Counted from the stretch's first letter, positions 7,342 through 15,338 are shown. The stretch: 64,000 nt of DNA from Candidatus Omnitrophica bacterium UBA6233 (GCA_002440965.1 DJWJ01000026.1:1-64000), one strand, 5' to 3'. The notes: generated by a model not told the origin, from the letters alone. Made by a program: numbers and translations.

Positions 7342-8667
7342 TTATTCTCCATCTTTCAAGCCCAAAAATGAATACGCGGGCTTACGTCCGAGAAATTCAG
7401 GATAAGCGGAATTACCATGTTCGCCGATATCCAACCCTTCAATCTCTTCCTGCAAGCTGACCCTGATACCCATTGTAGCCTTAATTATTCCCCAAACAAT
7501 CAAAGAAATAACAAACGTGAACATTCCGACAGACAAAACACCGGCTAGCTGAGTAGATAATAATTTCATCCCTCCGCCATAAAATAGACCATTACCAGTA
7601 GCCACTCCGGTTATTTTATCCTGCGCAAAAAGCCCCACGCAAATCGTTCCGAAAATACCGTTTACCAAATGCACTGACAACGCCCCTACCGGATCATCAA
7701 TCTTAACCCGGTCAAAGAAAATAACCGCCAGAACAACTAATATGCCTGAAATCAACCCAATAACGATAGAAGTAGGTATGCTTACAAAAGCGCACGGAGC
7801 AGTTATTGCTACCAAACCTGCAAGGCACCCGTTAAGAGTCATGCCTAAATCAGGTTTTCCCAATAGAATCCACGAAAATATTGTTGCACTCATTATTGCC
7901 GCTGCAGCCGCAGTATTAGTTGTCATTGCAATATGCCCTATTGCTACGGGATCTGCCGCCATAGTTGAACCTGGGTTAAAACCAAACCAGCCAAACCATA
8001 AAACAAACGTGCCAAGCGTAGCTATTGACATGTTGTGCCCGGGAATAGGATTAATCTTGCCGTTACTATACTTGCCGAAACGCGGGCCTAACACTAATAC
8101 ACCTGCTAAAGCAGCCCAACCACCGACCGAGTGAACGACGGTAGAACCTGCGAAATCAAACATACCTTTTAACGCTAACCATCCTCCACCCCAGATCCAA
8201 TGGCCCACAATAGGATAAATAAACATGGTCAGAATAAAAGAAAAAACAATAAACGATTTGTATTTTATTCTTTCTGCTACGGCTCCCGAAACAATAGTCG
8301 CAGCCGTTCCGCAAAACACCAACTGGAAGAAGAATTTCGACCATAAAGGCACGCCGGTCCAGGAAATTGCCGAATAAACTCCCTGATAGGCCGCTCCCAC
8401 AGCCGGAGAATTATCAATACCGCTTGCGAAAAACAACCCTTTCAGCCCGATAAACGGAGTCCCATCGCCAAACATAAGCCCCCATCCCAGCACCAAGAAT
8501 CCAAGAGACGAAACAGCGAAAACAACAAAATTCTTAGACAAGATGTTCACACAGTTCTTCATGCGAGCAAATCCGGCTTCCACCATTGCAAAACCAAGAT
8601 TCATAAAAAACACCAACATTGCCGTAATCAAAACCCACATAGTATCTAAAGCAACTTTTGCATCCAT
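7342..8667 (-). CDS. amt: Ammonium transporter (second copy)
   Basis: This 441-residue channel protein has NLGFAMVEAGFARMKNCVN near the start (the Amt 'AGFxRxKN' signature), GSTVVHSVGGWAALAG with the first pore His, NTAAAAAIMSATIF, and ALSVHLVNGIFGTICVGLFA with the second pore His. It differs clearly from the AmtB at 3933-5162, so the two are old paralogs rather than a recent duplication. GGAGGTGG lies just before the ATG. The C-terminal tail (EEIEGLDIGEHGNSAYPEF) is the conserved cytosolic region contacted by PII. Its long leader (8668-8976) holds two terminators. Confidence 0.95.
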   Translation of the reverse strand: MDAKVALDTMWVLITAMLVFFMNLGFAMVEAGFARMKNCVNILSKNFVVFAVSSLGFLVLGWGLMFGDGTPFIGLKGLFFASGIDNSPAVGAAYQGVYSAISWTGVPLWSKFFFQLVFCGTAATIVSGAVAERIKYKSFIVFSFILTMFIYPIVGHWIWGGGWLALKGMFDFAGSTVVHSVGGWAALAGVLVLGPRFGKYSNGKINPIPGHNMSIATLGTFVLWFGWFGFNPGSTMAADPVAIGHIAMTTNTAAAAAIMSATIFSWILLGKPDLGMTLNGCLAGLVAITAPCAFVSIPTSIVIGLISGILVVLAVIFFDRVKIDDPVGALSVHLVNGIFGTICVGLFAQDKITGVATGNGLFYGGGMKLLSTQLAGVLSVGMFTFVISLIVWGIIKATMGIRVSLQEEIEGLDIGEHGNSAYPEFLGRKPAYSFLGLKDGE

Positions 8668-8743
8668 TTTGGTACCACCTCCTTTTAAAGATTAAAATAC
8701 CTGGTTTAACTAGTGTCCCGCCAATATCCCCATGCTCCCTATA

Positions 8744-8947
8744 AGAAAAAGGCGTCTTACCCGCTCTTATAAACGGTTTAGACGCCTGCGTCTTGCCCGG
8801 CAAGGCCACGCCAAACATCCTATATGTTTGGGTGTAACTGGCCGGAAATAAAAAAGCGCTCCTTTTTTAAGGAACGCCGTAGTCTTTTTTTACGCCTCAA
8901 TGCGTGTCTTACATTACTACAAGTAACAAATATTTAAATCTGGTAAC
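8744..8947 (-). promoter_or_regulatory. amt leader: promoter-like motif, hexaloops, two terminators
   Basis: GTTACCA-N15-TACTTGTA (8947-8918) is followed on the minus strand by P1 ACGC-ATTGAG-GCGT (8905-8892; A1, G4). Next is GAC-TACGGC-GTT (8884-8873; U1, G4), which overlaps terminator 1, GCGTTCCTT/AAGGAGCGC plus T run (8878-8848). A strong CCAAACAT/ATGTTTGG hairpin comes next. Terminator 2 then follows, AGGCGTCT ... AGACGCCT plus TTTTT (8787-8744), preceded by AGAC-GCAGGC-GTCT (8793-8780), a hexaloop with G1 instead of A1. The 309-base gap before the amt start is thus almost all regulatory RNA. P1 is canonical; the later loops are near-matches. Confidence 0.65.
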
Positions 8948-8955
8948 TCTTTTTT

Positions 8956-9030
8956 AGGGACGGTTCTCAAACCAATCTAAAACTGTCCCCTACGCAGGGA
9001 CACTTCTGCCTTACCTTGAGAACCGTCCCT
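8956..9030. repeat. Solo REP-like palindrome (transposase-less copy of the 15339-15940 element)
   Basis: The ends AGGGACGGTTCTCAA and TTGAGAACCGTCCCT are identical to the ends of the transposase element at 15339-15940. The inner parts (GTGTCCC... and GGGGACAG-TTTTAG-TTGGTTT) also match the two flanks of that element, joined by only about six bases where the gene would be. It overlaps the last codons of the sigma-factor gene and ends just upstream of the amt promoter-like motif. Confidence 0.85.
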
Positions 9031-9552
9031 ATCAAGATGCTCTTTGGCTTTCTTACGAATCCTTTTGACCGCTTTAACCACGCTGACATGCGAAAGCCCG
9101 ATTCTCTTACCTATATCTCTAGTAGTTAGCCCATCTCTAAGAAATACAAGTATTCTCTTTTCCCGGGGGCTAAACCCGTTATTCTGGATAGCCTCAGCCA
9201 AGAATTTCACGTGCAGGAGATTACGACAATCTTCCTGAACCCCAAATCTCAAATACAATATTCCTTCCAAAGAGCTGTCGTCTCCCTCCTGACTAACCGG
9301 CATATCTAAACTTATTACATTAGGATTCTCGTTTACCTTACGGATGTAATTTTTCAAATGAAAATAGCAACCTTGCAGAATATAACTATCTGTCTTATCT
9401 GATAACTTCCCGGAATTAAAATTATTCCAAAGGTGCAGAAAAGCCTCCTGGTACAAATCGTCATGGCTAAATGACCTGTAACGGCCGTTTAGCTTATAGG
9501 CTATCCTTTTTACGGTTGGCGCAAGTTTTCTGCTTAACTCTTCAAAACTCAT
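8977..9552 (-). CDS. Small sigma-70 family RNA polymerase sigma factor
   Basis: In this 191-residue protein region 2 spans about residues 10-75 (SHDDLYQEAFLHLWNNF is the 2.1-2.2 core), and region 4 spans about 125-170 (FSPREKRILVFLRDGLTTRD, then IGKRIGLSHVSVVKAVKRIR as the -35-binding helix-turn-helix). The two-domain layout is like ECF/SigH-type factors. The final ~17 residues (DGSQGKAEVSLRRGQF) are encoded by a REP-like repeat and are probably a non-functional extension. Own promoter TTGACA-N17-TAAGCT and a two-terminator ANTAR leader lie at 9567-9724. It may recognise the GTTACCA-N15-TACTTGTA motif upstream of glnN, amtB and amt; this is inference from proximity. Confidence 0.85.
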   Translation of the reverse strand: MSFEELSRKLAPTVKRIAYKLNGRYRSFSHDDLYQEAFLHLWNNFNSGKLSDKTDSYILQGCYFHLKNYIRKVNENPNVISLDMPVSQEGDDSSLEGILYLRFGVQEDCRNLLHVKFLAEAIQNNGFSPREKRILVFLRDGLTTRDIGKRIGLSHVSVVKAVKRIRKKAKEHLDRDGSQGKAEVSLRRGQF

Positions 9553-9566
9553 ATTTCTACCCCTTT

Positions 9567-9724
9567 AAAAACAAAAAGTCCTTTACCCGTTTTACGGATA
9601 AAGGACGCCTTAGTCCTGCAAATGAAAAAGTCTTCCGAGCAATTACTTACCCAGAAGACCTCAATGTCTATCTGTTACATCTCTGTAACAAATAAAGCTT
9701 AACATAAGATTACCCAAATGTCAA
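9567..9724 (-). promoter_or_regulatory. Sigma-gene promoter and ANTAR leader with tandem terminators
   Basis: Promoter TTGACA (9724-9719), 17 bases, TAAGCT (9701-9696). Next come P1 TGTTAC-AGAGAT-GTAACA (9690-9673) and P2 AGAC-ATTGAG-GTCT (9669-9656), both hexaloops with A1 and G4. P2's 3' arm is the 5' strand of terminator 1 (GTCTTC ... GAAGAC-TTTTT, 9659-9624). A third hairpin AGGAC-TAAGGC-GTCCT (9617-9602; U1, G4) overlaps the 5' strand of terminator 2 (GTCCTTTATCCGT ... ACGGGTAAAGGAC plus T run, 9605-9567). This is the best-formed leader of the set and lies immediately after the GAF-ANTAR gene. Confidence 0.85.
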
Positions 9725-10446
9725 GCCTTTTTACCCCTTATATCTTTGGCCAAAATAATGGCCTCGGCAACTTCGCGCATGGATTTACGCGAATCCATAC
9801 TCTGTTTTTGAATAAGCCTGTAAGCCTCCGATGGCAGGATATTTGCTTCCTGCGAAAGGATTTCTTTGGCCCGCTCAACAAGCTTACGCGTAGTTAAGGC
9901 CTCTTCGGCTGAACGCGCCCTTAAATCCAGCTCCGCGTTTTCAATGGCTATCGCCGTTTGATTGGCTAATGCGCTAAGAAGGCCAAGTTCATGTTTAGAA
10001 AATGCGTGTTTCTTGGAAGTATAGCAGTTTAATACGCCAATAACCCTCCCTTTTACCGCTAGAGGCACACAAGCCAATGAATAAAGTTTTTCTCTCTTGG
10101 CAATATCACGATTTAGATACCGGCTGTCTTGCCTGACGTCTAAAACACAAACCGGTTTATTTTCTTTGGCAACGATTCCGGCAATACCTTCTCCCAGCCT
10201 TATATTCGGTTTTTTGTTATATGCCTCGGAGATGGATTGAGTTGCCCTAACCACCAATTCGTTCTTGCCGGGATCAAGCAGCATAAGCGAAGAAATCTTG
10301 GAATTCATAATCTCGGCAGTAACATGCACGATCAAACGCAACAACTCTTCAAGGTACATCCCTGAATTAATAAGATTGGCTACTTTAGAGAGCGCCTCAA
10401 TCTGCTTTGTGTAAATTTCGTAATGTTCTGTTTTCTTTTTAGGCAT
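9721..10446 (-). CDS. GAF-ANTAR transcription antiterminator
   Basis: In this 241-residue protein a GAF sensor domain covers about residues 15-170 (VANLINSGMYLEELLRLIVH ... RLGEGIAGIVA ... SLACVPLAVKGRVIGVLNCY ... LLSALANQTAIAIENAEL). A C-terminal ANTAR domain covers about 180-235 (ALTTRKLVERAKEILSQ ... AYRLIQKQSMDSRKSMREVA), the three-helix RNA-binding unit of AmiR, NasR and EutV. Such proteins bind two hexaloop hairpins in nascent mRNA and prevent terminator formation. Five candidate targets lie within 10 kb. The gene starts one base after the aminotransferase stop, so the two are co-transcribed. GAF domains bind small molecules; here a nitrogen-status ligand is plausible but not shown. Confidence 0.93.
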   Translation of the reverse strand: MPKKKTEHYEIYTKQIEALSKVANLINSGMYLEELLRLIVHVTAEIMNSKISSLMLLDPGKNELVVRATQSISEAYNKKPNIRLGEGIAGIVAKENKPVCVLDVRQDSRYLNRDIAKREKLYSLACVPLAVKGRVIGVLNCYTSKKHAFSKHELGLLSALANQTAIAIENAELDLRARSAEEALTTRKLVERAKEILSQEANILPSEAYRLIQKQSMDSRKSMREVAEAIILAKDIRGKKA

Positions 10447-10447
10447 T

Positions 10448-11602
10448 TTATAATTTACCCATAAACCTTTCTATCCGTAGCAATGCTTCCTTCAAACTCT
10501 CCATGCTCGAAGCATAAGAAATCCTGATAAATCCTTCTGCGCATTGGCCAAAAGCAGTTCCCGGAACTACCGCTACTTTCTCCTCTTTAAGGAGTTTTTG
10601 CGAAAATTCCAGAGAGCTTAATCCGGTTTTCTTTATTGAAGGAAAGACATAAAAAGCTCCCTGGGGCTTATTACAAAGTAAGCCCATAAGATTAAGCTCT
10701 TCCACCACGAATTCACGCCTCCTGCTATATTCACGCTTCATTTCTTCAATTGATTTCTTTCCGCTCACCAAAGCCTCAGCCGCAGCCATTTGAGCCGTTA
10801 TAGGAACACACATAATAGTATATTGATGGATTTTAGTCATTCCGGCTATAATTTCCTTCGGCCCGCAAGCAAATCCCACGCGCCAGCCGGTCATAGCAAA
10901 GGATTTTGAAAATCCGTTGAGATAAACGGTATTTTTCTTTAATCCGGCTAAAGTGGGGAAAGCAGTATGTTCAAAATCATAAGTTAAATCTCCATAAACC
11001 TCATCGCAAATACAGATAAGGCCATGCTTTAATATTATTTTACCCAAAGCCTCTAATTCTTTTTTACGATAAGAAACACCCGTAGGATTAACCGGATAAT
11101 TCAGGATTATTCCTTTGGTTTTCTTGTCAATTGCCTTCTCTAACTTCTCAGGAGTTAATTTAAAACCGTCTTTGGTGGTATCCGTATAGACCGGAATACC
11201 GCCAGCTAATTCCGTAACCGGGCCGTACGAAACATAGCTTGGCTGAGGCACGATTATTTTATCCCCGGGGTTAATTATCGCTCTTAAAACAAGGTCCACC
11301 CCCTCGCTTACCCCCACAGTAATCAGCATTTCATCATCCGGAGAATAATGCAGATTATACTTGGATTTTAAATAACGATGCAGACCTAAACGCAGTTTAT
11401 ATAAACCCTTATTGGAAGTATAACCGGTGAACCCTTGTTCGAGCGAATAAATCCCTGCTTCGCGAATAACCCAAGGAGTGACAAAATCCGGCTCACCCAC
11501 GCCTAAAGATATAACTTCTTTCATCCCCAGGACAAGGTCAAAAAAAGCCCGGATGCCCGAAGGCTGCATTTGTTCTACTTTTTTAGATACTTTATTGTTC
11601 AT
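10448..11602 (-). CDS. PLP-dependent class I/II aminotransferase
   Basis: This 384-residue protein is a fold-type I aminotransferase. It shows the substrate-side motif LGVGEPDF near residue 35, GYTSNKGLYKLR near 60, NYPVNPTGV near 170, DEVYGDLTYD near 205, and the PLP lysine in NGFSKSFAMTGWRVGF near 235. The C-terminal Arg is in GFIRISYASS. It resembles the YugH/PatA group (aspartate or aromatic amino acids). Pairing with an Lrp-type regulator upstream, as in other bacteria, and with the GAF-ANTAR gene downstream ties it to amino-nitrogen control. The exact amino donor cannot be read from sequence. Confidence 0.92.
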   Translation of the reverse strand: MNNKVSKKVEQMQPSGIRAFFDLVLGMKEVISLGVGEPDFVTPWVIREAGIYSLEQGFTGYTSNKGLYKLRLGLHRYLKSKYNLHYSPDDEMLITVGVSEGVDLVLRAIINPGDKIIVPQPSYVSYGPVTELAGGIPVYTDTTKDGFKLTPEKLEKAIDKKTKGIILNYPVNPTGVSYRKKELEALGKIILKHGLICICDEVYGDLTYDFEHTAFPTLAGLKKNTVYLNGFSKSFAMTGWRVGFACGPKEIIAGMTKIHQYTIMCVPITAQMAAAEALVSGKKSIEEMKREYSRRREFVVEELNLMGLLCNKPQGAFYVFPSIKKTGLSSLEFSQKLLKEEKVAVVPGTAFGQCAEGFIRISYASSMESLKEALLRIERFMGKL

Positions 11603-11616
11603 AGAATAATTACTCT

Positions 11617-11750
11617 AATGTCAAATGATAAACCACAAAATTAAAAATAAGCACAAATAACAAATATCAAATGACAAAACAATAGTTTTAGATTCTGACA
11701 TTTGAGTTTTGGGTTTATTTTGTGCTTTGAATTTTGTCATTTGTCATTAA
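11617..11750. repeat. Dispersed AT-rich palindromic repeat, copy 2
   Basis: It has the same arms as copy 1 (AATGTCAAATGATAAACC at left, TTTTGTCATTTGTCATTAA at right) around TAGTTTTAGATTCTGACATT. It fills the space between the Lrp-type gene stop and the aminotransferase start and does not extend into either reading frame. Confidence 0.75.
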
Positions 11751-11752
11751 AA

Positions 11753-12238
11753 TCAGTATGAAATTGCAATCCTCTTATTCTCTTCTTTCTGTTTCAAAAT
11801 CACACCGTCCTCCTTATATTTCTTCAGTAAAAAATGCGTGGTTGTTCTTCTGACGTTTTCAAGACAAGACAGCTTTTCGGCGACAAAACTGGAAACGGCA
11901 TGTATATTTTTCCCTTCAACTATAACCAAAAGATCATATGTTCCTGAAATAAGATAGCAACTGGAGACTTCGGGAAACGAATAAATTCTTTCGGCGATTC
12001 TATCGAATCCTACGTCTTTCTGCGGAACGATATTAACCTCGATAAGCGCCCGCAATCCGCAAGGCTCGGCTTTTACCAAATCCCTGTTAATTACCGCTTT
12101 ATATTTTAGAATTACGCCATCTCTTTCGTATTTTCTGATTGCGGCCTTTACATCCTGAGGCTTCTTCTTCAGCATCTTAGCTATATCATCGGGACTGACT
12201 CGCCCGTCTTTTTCCAAAATTTCCAGTATTTCTTCCAT
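11753..12238 (-). CDS. Lrp/AsnC family transcriptional regulator
   Basis: In this 161-residue protein an N-terminal winged helix-turn-helix lies at about residues 1-50 (LEILEKDGRVSPDDIAKML ... AAIRKYERDGVILKYKAVIN). A C-terminal RAM ligand-binding domain lies at about 65-145 (ALIEVNIVPQKDVGFDRIAE ... CYLISGTYDLLVIVEG). Family members sense amino acids and control amino acid metabolism. It is expressed from a good promoter (12300-12328) and is followed by the aminotransferase it probably controls. GAGGGAG precedes the ATG. Confidence 0.93.
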   Translation of the reverse strand: MEEILEILEKDGRVSPDDIAKMLKKKPQDVKAAIRKYERDGVILKYKAVINRDLVKAEPCGLRALIEVNIVPQKDVGFDRIAERIYSFPEVSSCYLISGTYDLLVIVEGKNIHAVSSFVAEKLSCLENVRRTTTHFLLKKYKEDGVILKQKEENKRIAISY

Positions 12239-12299
12239 TTTCTCCCTCGCTTTCTATAAAAGAGGTTACGAATCATCGACAAATTAAGATTTATGATTA

Positions 12300-12328
12300 A
12301 TATTACCGCAAATTGATATAAGGGTCAA
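12300..12328 (-). promoter_or_regulatory. Sigma-70 type promoter of the Lrp-type gene
   Basis: TTGACC (12328-12323), a 17-base spacer, then TAATAT (12305-12300) on the minus strand. The -35 sits in the sequence AAGCCTTGACCCTT, identical over 14 bases to the promoter at 33131-33159. Confidence 0.7.
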
Positions 12329-12331
12329 GGC

Positions 12332-12802
12332 TTAATCTCTTGATATTTTGAGGATTTTATATTTGAGGATACCTGCAGGAATTTTGATTTCGACTACTTC
12401 GTTAATTTTGTGGTTAAGAAGGCCGCTTCCGATGGGAGAAGAAACCGATATCTTTCCTTGCTCATAATCCGCCTCTTCTCCCGATACCAGCGTATATTCC
12501 AATTCTTCGCCTGAGTTCAAATCTTTCAGCTTAACTTTAGCGCCAATCAATACTTCATCCGAAGGCATATTTTCATCAAGAATACGGGCAGAAGATAATT
12601 TTTCTTCCAATTCGGCTATTCTTTTCTCATTTAGGCCCTGGGCGTCCTTGGCCGCGTCATACTCGGCATTCTCGGAGATATCACCATGGGCCCGAGCCTC
12701 GCCTATAGCCTTAGAAAGAGCCCTGCGTTTGGTGGTTTTTAGATACTCCAGCTCTTCCATTAACTTTTGATGACCTTTTTTAGTCAGATATAACTCAGCC
12801 AT
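12332..12802 (-). CDS. greA: Transcription elongation factor GreA
   Basis: In this 156-residue protein the N-terminal coiled coil (residues 1-75) has the signature YLTKKGHQKLMEELEYLKTT and the acidic tip ARAHGDISENAEYDAAKDAQ. The C-terminal FKBP-like domain (80-156) has VSSPIGSGLLNHKINEVVEI (family form SPIGxALLGK). It stimulates transcript cleavage in backtracked RNA polymerase. It follows the Fe-S gene by four bases, at the end of a mnmG operon. Confidence 0.96.
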   Translation of the reverse strand: MAELYLTKKGHQKLMEELEYLKTTKRRALSKAIGEARAHGDISENAEYDAAKDAQGLNEKRIAELEEKLSSARILDENMPSDEVLIGAKVKLKDLNSGEELEYTLVSGEEADYEQGKISVSSPIGSGLLNHKINEVVEIKIPAGILKYKILKISRD

Positions 12803-12805
12803 AGA

Positions 12806-13474
12806 TTATTTACCTCTGCAAACGTTAACACAAACTCCGCAGATATATTGATCAACCAATTTTTTCTTCTGGAATTCTTTTAGCTTCTCAAAACATTTGA
12901 TATGTTCAAAATCTCCAGAAGTTTCTTTTATCGCGCCAGCAGGACACATTTTAACACATAAACGGCAAACTCCGCAATCTTCTTTTGTTTGCTTATCCAG
13001 CTTTAAAGGCAGATTGGTTAAAATAGTAGCTAGCCTGAACTGGCTTCCCAGCTTCTTATTTACAAGCAAATTATTCCTGCCTATCCAGCCAAGGCCGGCT
13101 AAAACTCCCAATTGCTTATGCGAAAGGTGCGCTTTCTGGTTCTCCCAATCTAGAATTATCGACGCCGGTATCGGAAGAGCTAAAAATCCTTTACTCTGAA
13201 TAAAATTGGCCACTTTTAACGCTGCCTGGTCCAAAGCCGCATTTACTGTACGGTAGTGATGAAAATATAGCCTTGTGGGACTAAAAGATATTTCATCTAA
13301 CACGCTCCCCGATAGCCTCATTCCGAGACAAATTGCTTTATCCAGCTTAAGCAGTAATTTTTCAGAGATACTAAAAGTATTTTTTACTTTTTCGATATCC
13401 GCTACGCCAAATAATTCAATTCCTTGGGTATTGGCGAACTTCTTAAGATTTAGGTAGTTCTTATTTTTGTCCAT
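12806..13474 (-). CDS. Short QueG-like double [4Fe-4S] protein
   Basis: This protein is about 222 residues long. The N-terminal part (LKKFANTQGIELFGVADIEK) and middle (HKQLGVLAGLGWIGRNNLLV) resemble epoxyqueuosine reductase QueG. The C-terminus has a ferredoxin-like pair of cluster motifs: CGVCRLCVKMCPAGAI near residue 165 and CGVCVNVC near 213. It is far shorter than QueG (about 310-380) and lacks its C-terminal repeat domain, so a queuosine role is not certain; it may belong to the wider family of QueG-related Fe-S proteins. The ATG at 13474 overlaps the mnmG end and has GAGG upstream. Confidence 0.75.
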   Translation of the reverse strand: MDKNKNYLNLKKFANTQGIELFGVADIEKVKNTFSISEKLLLKLDKAICLGMRLSGSVLDEISFSPTRLYFHHYRTVNAALDQAALKVANFIQSKGFLALPIPASIILDWENQKAHLSHKQLGVLAGLGWIGRNNLLVNKKLGSQFRLATILTNLPLKLDKQTKEDCGVCRLCVKMCPAGAIKETSGDFEHIKCFEKLKEFQKKKLVDQYICGVCVNVCRGK

Positions 13475-15329
13475 CAATTTTCCTCAGATAAACCATCAAA
13501 ATTGATATTGCCGCCGGCGTCACCCCGGATATACGCGAAGCCTGGCCCAGGTTAATCGGATTAAATTTAGCCAACTTCTCTTTAATCTCCCGCGAAAGAC
13601 TGGGGATCAAAGCGTAATCAATAAATTCGGGTATCCTGATTTTTTCCAGATTCTTGAATTTTTCTACATCTTTTAACTGACGCTGGATAAATCCTTTATA
13701 TTTTACCTCTATTTCAATCTCTTTGGCAATAGCTAATTCGGCAATACCATCTTTTAACGGAATCAAAACCAGGATATCATTCAGGCTTACCTGCGGCCTT
13801 TTAAGCAGGCCTTCCAGAGTTGTATCTTTTTTAAGGCTGGCAGTTCCCAAATCGGATAATAACGAATTTACTTCCTTTGTCGGCTTGACCTTTGTCTTCT
13901 TAAGAAAATTAGTCCCGTCATCAATTTTTCTGATTTTATCCTGCACAGATTTATATTTAGCCTTATCCAATAAACCCAGCTCATAACCGATTCTGCTTAA
14001 ACGTAAATCAGCATTATCTTCGCGTAAAATCAGGCGGTACTCCACGCGCGAGGTAAACATTCTATACGGCTCATTAGTTCCTTTGGTGGTCAAATCATCA
14101 ATCAGAACGCCTATGTAACTCGACGCCCTGTCTAAAATAAACGGTTCTTTATTTTTTACTTTTAGAGCGGCATTAATGCCTGCGATTAACCCTTGAGCTG
14201 CTGCTTCTTCATAACCGGTAGTGCCGTTAATCTGTCCGGCTAAGTATAAACTCTTGATTAACTTTGTTTCGAGAGTCGGATAAAGCTGGGTTGGCTCTAC
14301 TACAGTATGCTCTATACCATAACCAAAACGGATTACCTTTGCATTCTCCAGGCCCTCGATAGAATGAATCATTTTCAACTGCACGTCTTCGGGAAGGCTG
14401 GTGGAAATTCCGTTGGGATAAACTTCCTGCGAACTCAACCCCTGCGGCTCTAAAAATACCTGATGCCGCTCTCTATCCTTAAACTTCACGACCTTATCCT
14501 CTATGGAAGGGCAATAACGCACGCCTGTTGCCTTAATTAATCCTGCGTAAAGCGGAGAGCGATCCAAATTATCCGATATTATTTTATGCGTTTTCTTATT
14601 AGTATAGGTTAGGTAACAGGAAATCTGCTTCTGAATTATTTTCGAGCTCCAAAATGAAAAAGGCCTCGGAGGATTATCGCCACTCTGAATAATCAGCTTC
14701 CCATAATTAATTGTGTTCTTGTCCAAACGGCTGCAGGTACCGGTTTTAAACCTTAAAAGAGCAAATCCTAATGCTTTTAAATTATCGCCTAAGCCGATTG
14801 CGGCCGGCTCATTGATGCGGCCTCCACTAATGTGTTTAAGGCCGACATGAATAAGGCCGTCAAGAAAGGTTCCGGGAGTAATTACAGTGGACCTGGCTCT
14901 AATCTCTTCCTTCTCCGACGTTAAAACACCTCTTGAATGTCCATCTTCAACAATTAATTTTTTGACTTCCGCTTGTTTAACTTCAAGATTGGGCGTACGC
15001 ATAACCAGATCTTGCATATACCGGCTATACATATCCATATCGATTTGGGCGCGCGAGGATTGAACAGCTTCTCCCTTGGAAGCGTTAAGAATCCTGAACT
15101 GTATCCCGCAGGCATCCGCTGCTATGCCCATTTGACCGCCCAAAGCATCAATCTCTTTGACCAGCTGGCCCTTGCCCACTCCGCCGATAGCCGGATTGCA
15201 GCTCATTCTGCCTATGGAACCAATATCCATAGTTAGTATAAGTGTTTTACAGCCTAGCTGAGCCGCAGCAAGGGCAGCCTCGATACCCGCATGCCCCGCG
15301 CCAATAACTATAACATCATAATTATTCAT
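13461..15329 (-). CDS. mnmG: tRNA uridine-5-carboxymethylaminomethyl synthesis enzyme MnmG (GidA)
   Basis: This is an FAD-dependent enzyme that, with MnmE, modifies U34 of certain tRNAs. The dinucleotide fold YDVIVIGAGHAGIEAALAAA is at the N-terminus, followed by GRMSCNPAIGGVGKGQLVKE (GidA signature 1), GTFLDGLIHVG, and GQINGTTGYEEAAAQGL (signature 2); the helical C-terminal domain ends near residue 620. The frame is open eight codons further upstream, but those codons lie in the REP end of the inserted transposase element. The first plausible start is the ATG at 15329, and it has no clear ribosome binding site. The insertion may have replaced the original 5' untranslated region. Confidence 0.95.
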   Translation of the reverse strand: MNNYDVIVIGAGHAGIEAALAAAQLGCKTLILTMDIGSIGRMSCNPAIGGVGKGQLVKEIDALGGQMGIAADACGIQFRILNASKGEAVQSSRAQIDMDMYSRYMQDLVMRTPNLEVKQAEVKKLIVEDGHSRGVLTSEKEEIRARSTVITPGTFLDGLIHVGLKHISGGRINEPAAIGLGDNLKALGFALLRFKTGTCSRLDKNTINYGKLIIQSGDNPPRPFSFWSSKIIQKQISCYLTYTNKKTHKIISDNLDRSPLYAGLIKATGVRYCPSIEDKVVKFKDRERHQVFLEPQGLSSQEVYPNGISTSLPEDVQLKMIHSIEGLENAKVIRFGYGIEHTVVEPTQLYPTLETKLIKSLYLAGQINGTTGYEEAAAQGLIAGINAALKVKNKEPFILDRASSYIGVLIDDLTTKGTNEPYRMFTSRVEYRLILREDNADLRLSRIGYELGLLDKAKYKSVQDKIRKIDDGTNFLKKTKVKPTKEVNSLLSDLGTASLKKDTTLEGLLKRPQVSLNDILVLIPLKDGIAELAIAKEIEIEVKYKGFIQRQLKDVEKFKNLEKIRIPEFIDYALIPSLSREIKEKLAKFNPINLGQASRISGVTPAAISILMVYLRKIDGQK

Positions 15330-15338
15330 ATTCTTATC

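Noticed and set aside
8780..8793. Fourth canonical ANTAR hexaloop in the amt leader (AGAC-GCAGGC-GTCT)
   Set aside because: The loop has G at position 1 instead of A. I list it only as a near-match.
541..9724. Sigma-54 promoters in front of nitrogen genes
   Set aside because: I looked for TGGCAC-N5-TTGC in the five leaders and saw none; GTTACCA-N15-TACTTGTA has the wrong spacing for -24/-12 elements.
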